DNA of 64,000 bases from Tepidamorphus gemmatus (lineage in GTDB: Bacteria; Pseudomonadota; Alphaproteobacteria; Rhizobiales; Tepidamorphaceae): positions 309,760-373,759 of the forward strand of contig NZ_SMAK01000004.1 of the NCBI RefSeq assembly GCF_004346195.1, in the 5' to 3' direction. The first letter of the stretch is position 1. Every line of letters begins with the position of its first letter. Shown here one piece after another: positions 8,092 through 16,981 of this stretch. A program made the position numbers and the translations under genes. The notes under the pieces are model-generated. The model saw only the letters and a program-made list of their open reading frames with translations. It was not told the origin of the DNA and did not search any database.

Positions 8092-9678
8092 TCAACCGGC
8101 GAGAAACGCGCGGTAGCGACGCATGGTCTGTGCCGCGGCGGCCGGCTCGGGATCAGGCCACCAGACGGTCGTCGGCGTCTCCTCGACAGTGACGACGTCG
8201 GGACGGCCGAGCCGCGCCGCTTCGGCGAGCCCATCCTTCAGCATGTCCTCGGGACCGGCGCAGATCAGCGCCGGGCGGGTCAACAGCGGCAACCGCGAGC
8301 GCGTGTCGTAGGAGAAGGCCGAGCGATAGGCGCCGTCATACGTCTCGCCGCTCTCGAGGATCCCGACCGCGTAAGTGTGCAGATCCTCCGCGCCGGGGAC
8401 TCCGAGCCGGCGGGCCGCAGCGCGATCGACGCGGTACCATGGCCAGAACATGAACAGGTCGCGGCGCCAGTTCCACACCAGCGGCAGGTGCAGGCCCCAC
8501 TTGTCCGGTCGGATCACCGGGAAGTAGTTGGCCAGCAGATCCTGCTGGAAATCCCTCGAGATGAATACCGGGCCTTCCATGACCATCCGGCCAACGCGGT
8601 CGGGAGCGATGATGGCGAGTTCGAGGGCGACCAGCGCACCGGTATGCGACCCCCAGACATCGACCTCCTCGATCCCGAGGGCATCGAGGAGTGCGATCAT
8701 GTCGTCAGCAAGCGTCTCGATCGTCACCTTGCGCCGCGGCTTGTCCGACAGCCCGTTGCCCGGATAGTCGACGGCGAAGACGCTGCGACCGTCGGCAAGG
8801 CCGGAGATCACCGGCGCGAACTGGGCGCATGAACCACCGCCGGTCGGGATGACCAGCGTGGGACGGCCCTCTCCGCCAGCACGGCGCAGATGGATGCGGC
8901 CATTCGCGGTCTCGACATACTGGTGCCAGATGGATCGGTCGGCCATCGGCGTCGTGACAGGCGGTTCGCGCGTCGCATCCGGCAGCGTCAAGCCGGCAAG
9001 CGCCCGAGGCAGGTCGGCGGTCAGCGCTATGGCCTGCCCGGTCCGCGGCGCGGTCGCCCGCATCGCCCCGGCGCAGCATCGCCAGATCGCCGCGAAGCCT
9101 TGCGGTCTGACGGCGGCCGCGACGAAGGTCTCAGACAGCGCCGCAGCGTCCGGCAACGGCTCACCGACGGTTGCCGGCTGGCCACGATCTGCCGGGTCGA
9201 GCAGGTGTCGATCGCGCAGGAACGCCCACAGCGTACTCAGATGGGTGCCATCCTGGCGCGGGGCGAGCTCGCCGGGGTCGATATATCCGGCCGCCCAGGC
9301 GCAGCCGGTATCCACGCCTACCATGAGCAACGTTGCCGGAGCGGTGGCCAGCCGGTCGGCAACGAGCGCGGCCAGTGGACAGGCGAGATCGAACCCGACG
9401 AGCGCACAGGGCTCTCGATCGAGCCAGGCGAGCGCCTCGGCGACCGCCCAGGCCGCCTCGTCTGCACTGGCGAAGGAGATGCCCGAGGAACCGCCGACAC
9501 CCGGCAGCTCGACAACGGTCACCCGCCAGCCGGGCATCAAGCCGGTCAGTTCGCGCGCCTTCAGCGACGCGGCGGCCGTCAGCCCGGCCAGCGCGACGAG
9601 GTTCGGACCGGCGCCCGCCTGCCAAAGCCGGATCTGCCCGCGCCCGGTCGTGACATAGTGCGGACGTGGCTCGGACAT
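8092..9678 (-). CDS. Tandem (two-domain) alpha/beta-hydrolase-fold protein with altered catalytic residues
   Basis: 528 aa, about twice the length of a simple alpha/beta-hydrolase. Both halves carry the fold pattern. The N half (about 10-240) has VVELPGVGGSSG and an elbow LVGFDLACP, placing Asp97 at the nucleophile position. The C half (about 250-528) has FAVDYPGNGLSDKP and an elbow WGSHTGALVALE, placing His345 where Ser is normally found. The usual C-terminal catalytic His is not visible in the C half: the tail reads VWWPDPEP, where the related hydrolase at 54130-54984 has DPDHHRH. It is the last gene of the Liv/lyase operon, 27 bases after livF. It could be a lyase-like, esterase-like or binding-only protein; the substrate is unknown. 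The fold call is firm, the catalytic reading is inference. Confidence 0.75.
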   Translation of the reverse strand: MSEPRPHYVTTGRGQIRLWQAGAGPNLVALAGLTAAASLKARELTGLMPGWRVTVVELPGVGGSSGISFASADEAAWAVAEALAWLDREPCALVGFDLACPLAALVADRLATAPATLLMVGVDTGCAWAAGYIDPGELAPRQDGTHLSTLWAFLRDRHLLDPADRGQPATVGEPLPDAAALSETFVAAAVRPQGFAAIWRCCAGAMRATAPRTGQAIALTADLPRALAGLTLPDATREPPVTTPMADRSIWHQYVETANGRIHLRRAGGEGRPTLVIPTGGGSCAQFAPVISGLADGRSVFAVDYPGNGLSDKPRRKVTIETLADDMIALLDALGIEEVDVWGSHTGALVALELAIIAPDRVGRMVMEGPVFISRDFQQDLLANYFPVIRPDKWGLHLPLVWNWRRDLFMFWPWYRVDRAAARRLGVPGAEDLHTYAVGILESGETYDGAYRSAFSYDTRSRLPLLTRPALICAGPEDMLKDGLAEAARLGRPDVVTVEETPTTVWWPDPEPAAAAQTMRRYRAFLAG

Positions 9679-9705
9679 GGCATTTCCTTCACTGTCGCCG
9701 ATCGT

Positions 9706-10413
9706 TCAGGCGCCGAGATAGGCCGCCTTCACCCGCGGGTCCTGCAGGAGGACGTCGGCGCTGTCCTCGATGACGATCCTGCCGGTCTCGAGCACATAGC
9801 CGCGATGCGCCAGACGCAACGCCAGATCGACGCGCTGCTCGACCAGCAGGATGGTGATCCCGGCCTCGTGCAGGTTGCGGATCGTGTCGGCAAGCAGATC
9901 GACCATGATCGGGGCCAGGCCGAGCGACGGCTCGTCGAGCATCAGGCAGCGCGGATTGGCCATCAGCCCGCGGGCGATCGCCAGCATCTGCTGCTGGCCG
10001 CCCGACAGCGTGCCGGCCTTCTGGTCGCGTCGCTCCTGCAGGATCGGGAACAGCTCATGCACCCAGTCGACCCGTTCGGCATGGCTGCGCCCGCCGACAT
10101 GAGCACGAATGCCGCCGAGCTCGATGTGCTCGCGCACCGTCATGTCGGGAAACAGCAGACGCCCTTCCGGCACATGCACCACGCCGCGGGCGATGATCTC
10201 GTGTGGTTGGGCGGTGTCGATGCGCTCGCCCGCAAAGGTGATCGTCCCCGAGACCGGGCGCAGCAGGCCCGAGATGGTCTTTAGAGTGGTCGTCTTGCCT
10301 GCACCGTTGGAGCCGACCAGGGTGACCACCTCGCCGGCGCCGACCTTCATCGACAGGCCGTGAATGACCTCGCGCCGGCCGTAGCGGACAACAATGTCGT
10401 TCAACTCAAGCAC
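9706..10413 (-). CDS. livF: Branched-chain amino acid-type ABC transporter ATP-binding protein LivF
   Basis: 235-aa ABC ATPase with Walker A GSNGAGKTT, signature LSGGQQQMLAIARGLM, Walker B RCLMLDEPSLGLAP and the H-loop region LLVEQR, the length of LivF. A GTG start at 10413 follows GGAGG by 6 bases and overlaps the end of livG by 8 bases. It energises import with LivG. Liv-type systems carry branched-chain amino acids but also many amides, urea and aromatic or short-chain acids. The linked hydratase and lyase genes favour an organic acid or its derivative (inference). Confidence 0.95.
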   Translation of the reverse strand: MLELNDIVVRYGRREVIHGLSMKVGAGEVVTLVGSNGAGKTTTLKTISGLLRPVSGTITFAGERIDTAQPHEIIARGVVHVPEGRLLFPDMTVREHIELGGIRAHVGGRSHAERVDWVHELFPILQERRDQKAGTLSGGQQQMLAIARGLMANPRCLMLDEPSLGLAPIMVDLLADTIRNLHEAGITILLVEQRVDLALRLAHRGYVLETGRIVIEDSADVLLQDPRVKAAYLGA

Positions 10414-11185
10414 CGACCGCCTCCCGTCCCAGATAGACCCGGATGACGTCCGGATTGTCGACGACCTCGCGCGGCGTGCCCTCGGCGATCTTGACGCCGT
10501 GGTCGATGACGACGACGCGGTCGCAGACGCCCATGACGACGCGCATGTGATGCTCGACCAGCAGGATCGACACTCCCTCGTCGCGGATGCGCCGGATCAT
10601 GCCGACGAGGCGCTGCCCCTCCTCCGGGTTCATGCCGGCGGCCGGCTCGTCGAGCAGCAGCAGACGCGGCTCGGCGGCCAGCGCAATGGCGATCTCCAGC
10701 CGACGCTGCTCGCCGTAGGAGAGCGCGTCGGCAAGCACGTCGGCGCGCCGGTCGAGTTCGACGAAACGCAACGCCTTCATCGCCGACTCGCGCACTGCCT
10801 GCTCCTCGCGCCGCCACCTTGCAGTTCGGAAGAGCGCCGCAGGCCAGCCGGCCGTCCCGGTGCGATAGGTCGCGGCCCGGACATTGTCGAAGGCCGACAG
10901 CGACGGGAACAGACTGGTGATCTGGAAGGTGCGCGTCATGCCGAGCCGCGCCATCCGGTCTGCCCGCATGCCGGTGCAGTCGTTGCCGTCATAGATCACC
11001 GTGCCCGAGGTCGGAGGCATGGAGCCGGCGATGACGTTGAAGAACGTCGTCTTGCCGGCGCCGTTGGGGCCGATGACGCCGAGGATCTCGCCTCGCCGGA
11101 CCGTCAGGCTGACGTCGGAGACCGCGGTCAGACCGCCGAAGGTCTTGGTGAGGCCGTTGACCTCGAGGATCGGACGCTCGCTCAT
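10406..11185 (-). CDS. livG: Liv-type ABC transporter ATP-binding protein LivG
   Basis: 259-aa ABC ATPase starting MSERPILEVNGLTKTFGG. It has Walker A IGPNGAGKTTFF, the LivG-specific insertion TRTFQITSLFPSLSAFDNV, signature LSYGEQRRLEIAIAL and Walker B LLLLDEPAAGMNPEE. The start ATG at 11185 overlaps the livM stop by four bases. It forms the heterodimeric ATPase with LivF. Confidence 0.95.
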   Translation of the reverse strand: MSERPILEVNGLTKTFGGLTAVSDVSLTVRRGEILGVIGPNGAGKTTFFNVIAGSMPPTSGTVIYDGNDCTGMRADRMARLGMTRTFQITSLFPSLSAFDNVRAATYRTGTAGWPAALFRTARWRREEQAVRESAMKALRFVELDRRADVLADALSYGEQRRLEIAIALAAEPRLLLLDEPAAGMNPEEGQRLVGMIRRIRDEGVSILLVEHHMRVVMGVCDRVVVIDHGVKIAEGTPREVVDNPDVIRVYLGREAVGA

Positions 11186-12150
11186 CGGCCGACTCCCTCG
11201 CCCGGCGCGGCCGCGGTCGTTTCGGGGTCGCCGAACACCCGCCGCCAGAGGCTGACGATCCCGCCGGGCAGGAAGATCACCGACAGGGTGAGCAGCGCGG
11301 CGAAGATGACGAGACGCAGCGGCCCGACGGCGCGCAGGAGCTCGAGGAGACCGACATAGATGAGGGCGCCGATGATCGGCCCCGCGATCGTTCCCCTGCC
11401 GCCGACAATGACCATGATGATGAGCGCGGCCATGTAGTGGAGGCTCATCACGTCGGGCGTGATGACGGTCATGTAGTGTGCATAGACCGCACCGCCGACG
11501 CCGGCGACGGCGGTCGCCACGACGAAGCCGAGCAGCTTCATCCGGAACACGTCGACGCCCAGTGATGCCGCCAGCGGCGCATTCTCGCGCGTGGCGATGA
11601 AGGCCCTGCCGGTCCGGCTCGCCATCAGCGCGTGACACGCATAGGCGAAGGCGATGACGAAGGCCAGCGCCAGGTAATAGTACTCGCGGGCGCTGGTGAA
11701 GACGTACACGTCGCCGAACGCCAGTCTGGGAATGTTGGAGATGCCCATCGGACCGCGGGTCAGATCGACCCAGTAGTTGGTGATGGTGTGGATGATCGAC
11801 CCGAAGCCAAGCGTCAGGATTGCGAATTGCGGTCCGACGATCCTCAGCGACACGTAGCCGATCACGAAGCCGAACAGTCCGGCGATCAGGCCCGCCAGAA
11901 CCAGGCCGAGGACGCCCGGAACTCCGAGATCCATGCCCATGATCGCCGCCACGTAGGCGCCGATCCCGAAGAATGCCGCATGCCCGAAGCTGAGCTCGCC
12001 GATGTAGCCGACGATGATGTTGAGGCTGAGCGCCAGCAGCGAGAACAGCATCCAGAGCACCAGCAGATGGTGGTAATAGGTGTTGCCCGTTACCACCGGC
12101 AGGGCGATCGCCGCGGCGATCAGCGCGAAAGGAAGCAGGGTGCGTGGCAC
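11182..12150 (-). CDS. livM: Liv-type ABC transporter permease LivM
   Basis: 322-aa integral membrane permease with about eight to nine hydrophobic helices and the LivM pattern SLNIIVGYIGELSFGHAAFFGIGAY, abbreviated here as the GELSFGHAAF block. The start is a GTG at 12150, chosen because AGGAGGG lies 6 bases upstream and the codon sits 2 bases after the livH stop. It pairs with LivH to form the channel. The C-terminal tail after LPGGIVSLWRR is short and basic. Confidence 0.94.
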   Translation of the reverse strand: MPRTLLPFALIAAAIALPVVTGNTYYHHLLVLWMLFSLLALSLNIIVGYIGELSFGHAAFFGIGAYVAAIMGMDLGVPGVLGLVLAGLIAGLFGFVIGYVSLRIVGPQFAILTLGFGSIIHTITNYWVDLTRGPMGISNIPRLAFGDVYVFTSAREYYYLALAFVIAFAYACHALMASRTGRAFIATRENAPLAASLGVDVFRMKLLGFVVATAVAGVGGAVYAHYMTVITPDVMSLHYMAALIIMVIVGGRGTIAGPIIGALIYVGLLELLRAVGPLRLVIFAALLTLSVIFLPGGIVSLWRRVFGDPETTAAAPGEGVGR

Positions 12151-12152
12151 GG

Positions 12153-13028
12153 TCAGACCCTCCTGGCGTGGCCGAACAGGCCCTGCGGCCGCCACAGCAG
12201 GACGACGATGATGATCGCGTAGCCGATCGCCTGGGCGAAACCGAGCGAGATGTAGCCGCCGGCCAGCGACTCCACCACGCCGAGCGCCAGCCCCCCGATC
12301 AGGGCTCCGGGGATGCTGCCAAGCCCGCCGAGGATGACGACGATGAAGCCCTTGAGCACCGCCCAGCTGCCCACCGTCGGGAAGATCATCGAGGTCGGAC
12401 CGACCAGCGCGCCTGCCAGCGCCGCCAAGCCGCAGGCAAGGATGAAGGTGACGGTGTAGACGTTGCGGATGTTGACGCCGGTCAGCGCGGCGCCCTCCGG
12501 ATTCTGCGCGGTGGCGCGCATCATCCGGCCCATCGAGGTGTGGCGGATGAACAGGTAGAGCAGGACCAGCACGACCGCACCGACCGCGAAGATCAGGGCG
12601 CGCTGCTGGGTCATGACGACCTGCCCGATCTCGACGACCTCGTCGGCGAACGGACTTGGGATGTATTTCGGGTCGGCGCCGAAGATCAGTTCGCCGCCAT
12701 TGGTCAGCAGCAGGGCAAGGCCGAGGCTCGACAGCAGGACGGTGAATTCGTGTTCGCGTCTGAGCGGCCAGAAGAACAGCCGGTTGGCAAGGATGCCGAG
12801 GACGGCCACGCCGATCGTCGCCACGATGGCGGCCGAGATGTAGTCCAGCCCGAGCAGCTGCGCGGCGAAAAAGGTGAAGAACGCGCCGAGCATGTAGAAC
12901 TCGCCGTGCGCGAAGTTGATGATGTGCAGCACGCCGAACACGAGGGTCAGGCCGGTGGCGATCAGCACGTAGGTCATGCCATTCACCAGGCCGTTCGTGA
13001 TCTGCTGCATCAGAACCACGTAGTCCAT
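12153..13028 (-). CDS. livH: Liv-type ABC transporter permease LivH
   Basis: 291-aa permease with the LivH signatures GLVNGMTYVLIATGLTLVFG near the N terminus, NFAHGEFYMLGAF, and the C-terminal GLGSIPGALIGGLALGVVES. There are two adjacent starts, GTG at 13031 and ATG at 13028; the ATG has better spacing to AGGGA. A strong hairpin (13055-13078) separates it from livK upstream in transcription, a common arrangement that lets the receptor be made in excess of the permease. Confidence 0.94.
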   Translation of the reverse strand: MDYVVLMQQITNGLVNGMTYVLIATGLTLVFGVLHIINFAHGEFYMLGAFFTFFAAQLLGLDYISAAIVATIGVAVLGILANRLFFWPLRREHEFTVLLSSLGLALLLTNGGELIFGADPKYIPSPFADEVVEIGQVVMTQQRALIFAVGAVVLVLLYLFIRHTSMGRMMRATAQNPEGAALTGVNIRNVYTVTFILACGLAALAGALVGPTSMIFPTVGSWAVLKGFIVVILGGLGSIPGALIGGLALGVVESLAGGYISLGFAQAIGYAIIIVVLLWRPQGLFGHARRV

Positions 13029-13054
13029 CACAGGTCCCTGTGCCGGTAAGAAGC

Positions 13055-13078
13055 GACCCGCGGCAGGCGCCGCGGGTC
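13055..13078 (-). terminator. Strong hairpin between livK and livH (attenuating terminator or mRNA-stabilising stem)
   Basis: Perfect 10-base arms GACCCGCGGC / GCCGCGGGTC around a 4-base loop, lying between the livK stop (13100) and the livH start. No T tract follows on the minus strand, so it is probably a partial terminator or a 3'-end protecting stem that raises receptor mRNA over permease mRNA. Confidence 0.6.
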
Positions 13079-13099
13079 CTGGGAGTCGACGGGAGGCAG

Positions 13100-14224
13100 T
13101 CAGTTGCTGACGGAGGTGATCTTTCCGTCCTTCACCTGGACCAGATAGATGTTCTGCATGGCCTGGCCGATCTCGTCGAAGGTGATGGTGCCGAGCAGCG
13201 TATCCCAGGGATGCGCACGCAGGGCGGCGGCGATCTTGTCATAATCGCGCGGATCACCCGCTTCCTCCATGGCGCCGGCGATCAGTTCCACCGCCTGGGC
13301 TCCCAGCGAGCCGATGAACGACGGCTCGTTGGTAAACATCTTCTTGTACTGCTCGACCCATGCCTTGAGCTTGGGATTGTCGCTGTCGGGCGCGAACAGT
13401 GACACCGAGTACACGCCTTCCAGCGCCGGACCGGACAGTTCGACCAGCTTGGGGTTCATGTTTCCGGCCGATGCGATCGTCGTGCCCTTGTAGCCGATCT
13501 GGCGGATCTGCCGGTAGATCGTCGCCCCCTGGGCCGTGTTGATCGCCGACACGTAGATCGCGTCGGGATTGAGCGCCCGGAGCTTGGTCAGCGCGGTGGT
13601 GAAGTCGGTATCCTCCTTGTTGTAGAATTCATTGCCGAGCACCTCGATGCCGCATTCGCCCAGCAACCTGCGGTAGTTGTCCACCTCGAGGCGGCCGTAG
13701 TCGTCATTGATGGTGATGAAGGCGATCGTCTTCACCCCCATCTTGTCGCAGATGAACTTCGAGTAGGTGTCCGACATCATGTTCGATGTGGCATTCAGCC
13801 GGAACAGATACTTGTGACCTTCCTTGGTCGTGTTCGGATGCTGGGTGCTCGTCATGATGTTGAGGATCTTGTCGCGGGTCACCTCCTTCATGGTGAGCGC
13901 GACCGAGGAGAACCAACCGCCGACGATCACGTCGACATCGTCCTGCTCCATTGCCCGCTTGGCGGCGGAGACGCCCTCCTCCGGGTTGCCCTTGTCGTCG
14001 TACTTGACGAGCTCGAGCTTGCGGCCGCCGAGAATGCCGCCCTTGTCGTTGACGATGGCGACCATGGCTTCCATGCCCTCGACGGCAAGCTGACCATCGA
14101 ATGCGCCGGGGCCGGACAGCGGGGCAATGGTGCCGATGCGGATCGGCTCCTGTGCGTCAGCGCCGGTGGCACCGATCGCGAGCGCCGCGACGGCAGCGGC
14201 GGCCAGTAGGTGTCTCAGTCTCAT
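13100..14224 (-). CDS. Liv-type ABC transporter periplasmic substrate-binding protein
   Basis: 374-aa type I periplasmic binding protein with a Sec signal peptide (cleavage near TGADAQ, residue 25). The mature part begins EPIRIGTIAPLSGPGAFDG, the standard LivK-like entry. It continues with KLELVKYDDKGNPEEGVSAA, VDVIVGGWFSSVALTMKEV and FITINDDYGRLEVDNYRR. The start ATG at 14224 follows GGGAGGA by 5 bases. It is the receptor for LivHMGF and the gene just after the lyase, so the ligand is likely to be a precursor of the hydratase/lyase substrate. Sequence alone does not give the ligand. Confidence 0.94.
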   Translation of the reverse strand: MRLRHLLAAAAVAALAIGATGADAQEPIRIGTIAPLSGPGAFDGQLAVEGMEAMVAIVNDKGGILGGRKLELVKYDDKGNPEEGVSAAKRAMEQDDVDVIVGGWFSSVALTMKEVTRDKILNIMTSTQHPNTTKEGHKYLFRLNATSNMMSDTYSKFICDKMGVKTIAFITINDDYGRLEVDNYRRLLGECGIEVLGNEFYNKEDTDFTTALTKLRALNPDAIYVSAINTAQGATIYRQIRQIGYKGTTIASAGNMNPKLVELSGPALEGVYSVSLFAPDSDNPKLKAWVEQYKKMFTNEPSFIGSLGAQAVELIAGAMEEAGDPRDYDKIAAALRAHPWDTLLGTITFDEIGQAMQNIYLVQVKDGKITSVSN

Positions 14225-14273
14225 GGGTGTCCTCCCGTGTTGAAGCTTTGATCCTGCCAGTCCATCCCCGGGC

Positions 14274-15137
14274 TCAGCCGGCCCTGAGATATTTGAGCTG
14301 AAGTTCCTCGACCTCCTTGAAGCCGATGAACTCGATGAAGTCGTTGTGGTCGACGACGGGTCGCGGCAGCTCCTTGGAGCTGTGCTTCTCGGCCAGCACC
14401 TTCAGGTTCTCGCGGAGCGCGTGGGTGGCCGTCATCAGCGGCACCAGCGGGAAGGTGGCGATGCCGGCGATCTCCTCGATCTCCTTCGGCGATAGATCGC
14501 GCTCGAGCCAGCCGAGCACCTGCAGCGACAGCGGTACGCCGCAACCCTGGCGCATCGCGCGCAGCCCCTCGATGGACCGGAAGCACTTCGAGATCGGCTG
14601 GATGACATCGGCCCCTGCCTTCACGTAGGCCTTGCCGCGCTCGATCGCCTCGGCCTCGCTCACCACGTCGGTGCGGGCGATGATCAGCATGTTCGGATCG
14701 CGGCGGGCAGCAGCGGCCGCCTCGATCTTGGCGACGCCCTCTTCGAGCGGGATGACCTCGACGCCGGCGACGCAGATCGGGCAGCGCTTCGGCGCCACCT
14801 GATCCTCGAGGATCACCGCGGCGACACCGGCGGCCTCGAACTCGCGCACGGTGCGCATGACGTTGATGGCGTTGCCGTAGCCGGTGTCGATGTCGGCGAT
14901 GACGGGGATCGACACCGCGTTGACGACATTGTGGGTGACGGCGAGGTTCTCCGACATCGTGTAGAGCTCGGCGTCCGGCTGGCCGAGATAGGAGGCCGAA
15001 ATGCCGAAGCCCGAGGTCAACAGCGCGTCGAAACCGGCCTCCTCGATCAGCCTGGCCGAGAGGGCATCATAGGCGCCGGCCGCCCAGACGGTTTTCTGGG
15101 CGAGCACGCGGGACTTGAAATCAGCGGATCTTGCCAT
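14274..15137 (-). CDS. Isocitrate lyase / PEP mutase superfamily C-C lyase with altered active-site loop
   Basis: 287-aa TIM-barrel protein of the methylisocitrate-lyase/PEP-mutase group. It has AGAYDALSARLIEEAGFDA near the N terminus, the Mg-binding DIDTGYGNA (83-91), ILEDQ, and the flexible loop with catalytic Cys119. In most lyases of this group the loop reads K-R/K-C-G-H; here it is KRCPICVAG, so the Gly-His after Cys is replaced by Pro-Ile. Such enzymes cleave 2-hydroxy acids to a 2-oxoacid or aldehyde acid plus a short acid. It follows the aconitase-type subunits, so hydration then cleavage of a substituted unsaturated diacid is the simplest reading (inference). An oxaloacetate-decarboxylase-like role is an alternative. 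Confidence 0.85.
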   Translation of the reverse strand: MARSADFKSRVLAQKTVWAAGAYDALSARLIEEAGFDALLTSGFGISASYLGQPDAELYTMSENLAVTHNVVNAVSIPVIADIDTGYGNAINVMRTVREFEAAGVAAVILEDQVAPKRCPICVAGVEVIPLEEGVAKIEAAAAARRDPNMLIIARTDVVSEAEAIERGKAYVKAGADVIQPISKCFRSIEGLRAMRQGCGVPLSLQVLGWLERDLSPKEIEEIAGIATFPLVPLMTATHALRENLKVLAEKHSSKELPRPVVDHNDFIEFIGFKEVEELQLKYLRAG

Positions 15138-15160
15138 CGGTCGTGGTCTCCTGGGGCGGG

Positions 15161-15670
15161 TCAGTTCGCCGGATACTGCTTGAGGTAGGGAACCAGGCCG
15201 CCGGCCTCGAGCATCAGCCGGTCGGCCTTGGCCAACGGCTCGAAGGGCAGTTCACGGCCCCGCGTGAGGTTGCGGACGACGCCGGCATCCCAGTCGACCT
15301 CGACCTCATCCCAGCGGCTGACCAGTGCGCGGATGCCGGGACAGCTGCACTGCGGAAAACCCATCGAGATCTCGCCGCGCCAGTAGCCGGGTGAGAAGGA
15401 TTCGGCGATTACCCCGGCAATGCCGAGATGGCGCAGCGCCCGCATCGGCGGATAGTGCGGATGTCCGTAGCCGAAGTTGTGGCCGCCAACGATCACGTCG
15501 CCGGGCTTCACCACCTTCGCGAAGTCGGGATCGTAAGACCGCATCGCCAGAGCGGCGAGTTCCTCGACGTCCTGGATCTTGATGTTCTTGACCCCGACGA
15601 TCTGATCGACGTCGAAGTCGTCCTCCTCGAAGATGAAGGCAACCCTGCCCCTTAGATTCTCGAGCGGCAT
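15161..15670 (-). CDS. Aconitase-superfamily hydratase, small (LeuD/DmdB-type) subunit, divergent
   Basis: 169-aa swivelling-domain subunit, the length of archaeal-type LeuD. The fold pattern is present (GRVAFIFEEDDFDVDQI at the N terminus, GDVIVGGHNFGYG, then AGVIAESFSPGYWRGEISMG). The canonical active-site block G-S-S-R-E that follows NFGxG in LeuD and aconitase is absent: residues 63-75 read GHNFGYGHPHYPP. The start at 15670 lies 9 bases after the large-subunit stop. The partner is the gene at 15679-16935. With a linked ICL/PEPM lyase, a hydratase for a substituted maleate-like acid is possible. The altered active-site motif means substrate and chemistry cannot be transferred from isopropylmalate isomerase. 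Confidence 0.8.
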   Translation of the reverse strand: MPLENLRGRVAFIFEEDDFDVDQIVGVKNIKIQDVEELAALAMRSYDPDFAKVVKPGDVIVGGHNFGYGHPHYPPMRALRHLGIAGVIAESFSPGYWRGEISMGFPQCSCPGIRALVSRWDEVEVDWDAGVVRNLTRGRELPFEPLAKADRLMLEAGGLVPYLKQYPAN

Positions 15671-15678
15671 CGCCGGCC

Positions 15679-16935
15679 TCACAGATACTTGCGGGGATCG
15701 GCGATCCGCCCCTCGATCGCCGAGGCGGCGACGGCGGCGGCGTTGCACAGATAGATTTCGGAGTCCGGGCTGCCCATGCGGCCCTTGACGTTCAGCGTGC
15801 CGGTCGACACGGCACGCTGGTTGTCGGTCATTGTCGCAATGCGACCGAAGCAGTAGTCGCAGCTGGGGGAAGATACGAAGCCGCCGGCCTCGACGATGGT
15901 CGACACATAGCCCCTGCGCGCCGCCTCCGCCATGATCTCCTGGCTGGTCGGGATGACATGCAGCATGAAGCCGGTCGCGACCTGCCGGCCCGCGAGGATG
16001 CGGGCAGCGATCTCGATGTCCTCGAGGCGGCCCGATGCGCAGGAGCCGAGATAGCCGGCCTGCACCTCCAGGCCCACATAATCGGACAGGTTGCGGGTAT
16101 TGGCGGGCGTCGGCGGGATGACAACGATGGGCTCGAGCCCCGACAGGTCGATGTCATGCACCGCCGCATACTCGGCATCCGCGTCGCTGAACACAGGGTC
16201 GAGCTGCTTGCGAGCGCGCGGCAGGGCGTAGGCAAGACGCTTCTCGTCCGGGTTCACGATGGCGGTGATCGCGCCGGTGAACATCGCGAGGCATGTGATC
16301 GACTGAATACCCTCGGTTGTCAGCGTGTCGATACCGGGGCCGCCGAGTTCGAGCACCTGGAAGCGGCACGAGGCGGGACCCAGCACACGCACCATGTGGT
16401 GGAACACGTCGCGGGCCATGACGCCGGGCTGCAATTCGCCGTGCAGGTTGACGCGCACCGTCTGCGGCACGCGGATCGACACCTTCTCGCGGACGAAGGC
16501 CTCCAGCACGTTGCGGCGCATGCCGATCGCCAGCGTGCCGAAGGTGCCGAGCTGGCTGATGTGACCGTCGAAATGGACGACGAAGGCGCCCGGCGTCGCA
16601 TAGCCGACCTCGGCGGCGACCTGGTGGCCAATGCCCTTGCGCTCGTAAAGTGGAACCCCGTTCTCGGCGCACCACTTGCGGGTGCCGATGTGCAGCTCCT
16701 CCTCCTTCGGGGTCGCCGCCGGCACCATGTGGTCGATGAAGATCGCGTAGCGCTCGGGTTCGGCCACCTTGTCGATGCCGAACTCCTCCTTCATCTGCCT
16801 GAAATAGACATCGGTATAGCCGGGGAAATCGTAGGCGAGGACGAAGTCCGGCTTCGCCATGATCTCGTCGCCGGCCCTGACCGACGGCAGGCCCGCGGCA
16901 CGCGCGAGGATCTTCTCGGTGATCGTGTAGCCCAT
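15679..16935 (-). CDS. Aconitase-superfamily hydratase, large (LeuC/DmdA-type) subunit, divergent
   Basis: 418-aa [4Fe-4S] dehydratase large subunit of the short type found in two-subunit LeuCD and dimethylmaleate-hydratase-type enzymes. Three cluster cysteines are visible: Cys299 in GSCASGRLEDIE, and Cys359 and Cys362 in SPSCDYCFGR. The usual D-S-H-T segment is VHFDGHISQLGTFGTLAIG, with Gly replacing Ser. The start at 16935 follows GGAGGAGAGG directly. It lies between a VAO-type FAD oxidase and the small subunit. Leucine biosynthesis is unlikely because no leuA or leuB is linked and the motifs deviate. Confidence 0.85.
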   Translation of the reverse strand: MGYTITEKILARAAGLPSVRAGDEIMAKPDFVLAYDFPGYTDVYFRQMKEEFGIDKVAEPERYAIFIDHMVPAATPKEEELHIGTRKWCAENGVPLYERKGIGHQVAAEVGYATPGAFVVHFDGHISQLGTFGTLAIGMRRNVLEAFVREKVSIRVPQTVRVNLHGELQPGVMARDVFHHMVRVLGPASCRFQVLELGGPGIDTLTTEGIQSITCLAMFTGAITAIVNPDEKRLAYALPRARKQLDPVFSDADAEYAAVHDIDLSGLEPIVVIPPTPANTRNLSDYVGLEVQAGYLGSCASGRLEDIEIAARILAGRQVATGFMLHVIPTSQEIMAEAARRGYVSTIVEAGGFVSSPSCDYCFGRIATMTDNQRAVSTGTLNVKGRMGSPDSEIYLCNAAAVAASAIEGRIADPRKYL

Positions 16936-16981
16936 CCTCTCCTCCTCCGGCGGCGTTCGCCGCAAACGCCCGCCGGTCTTC

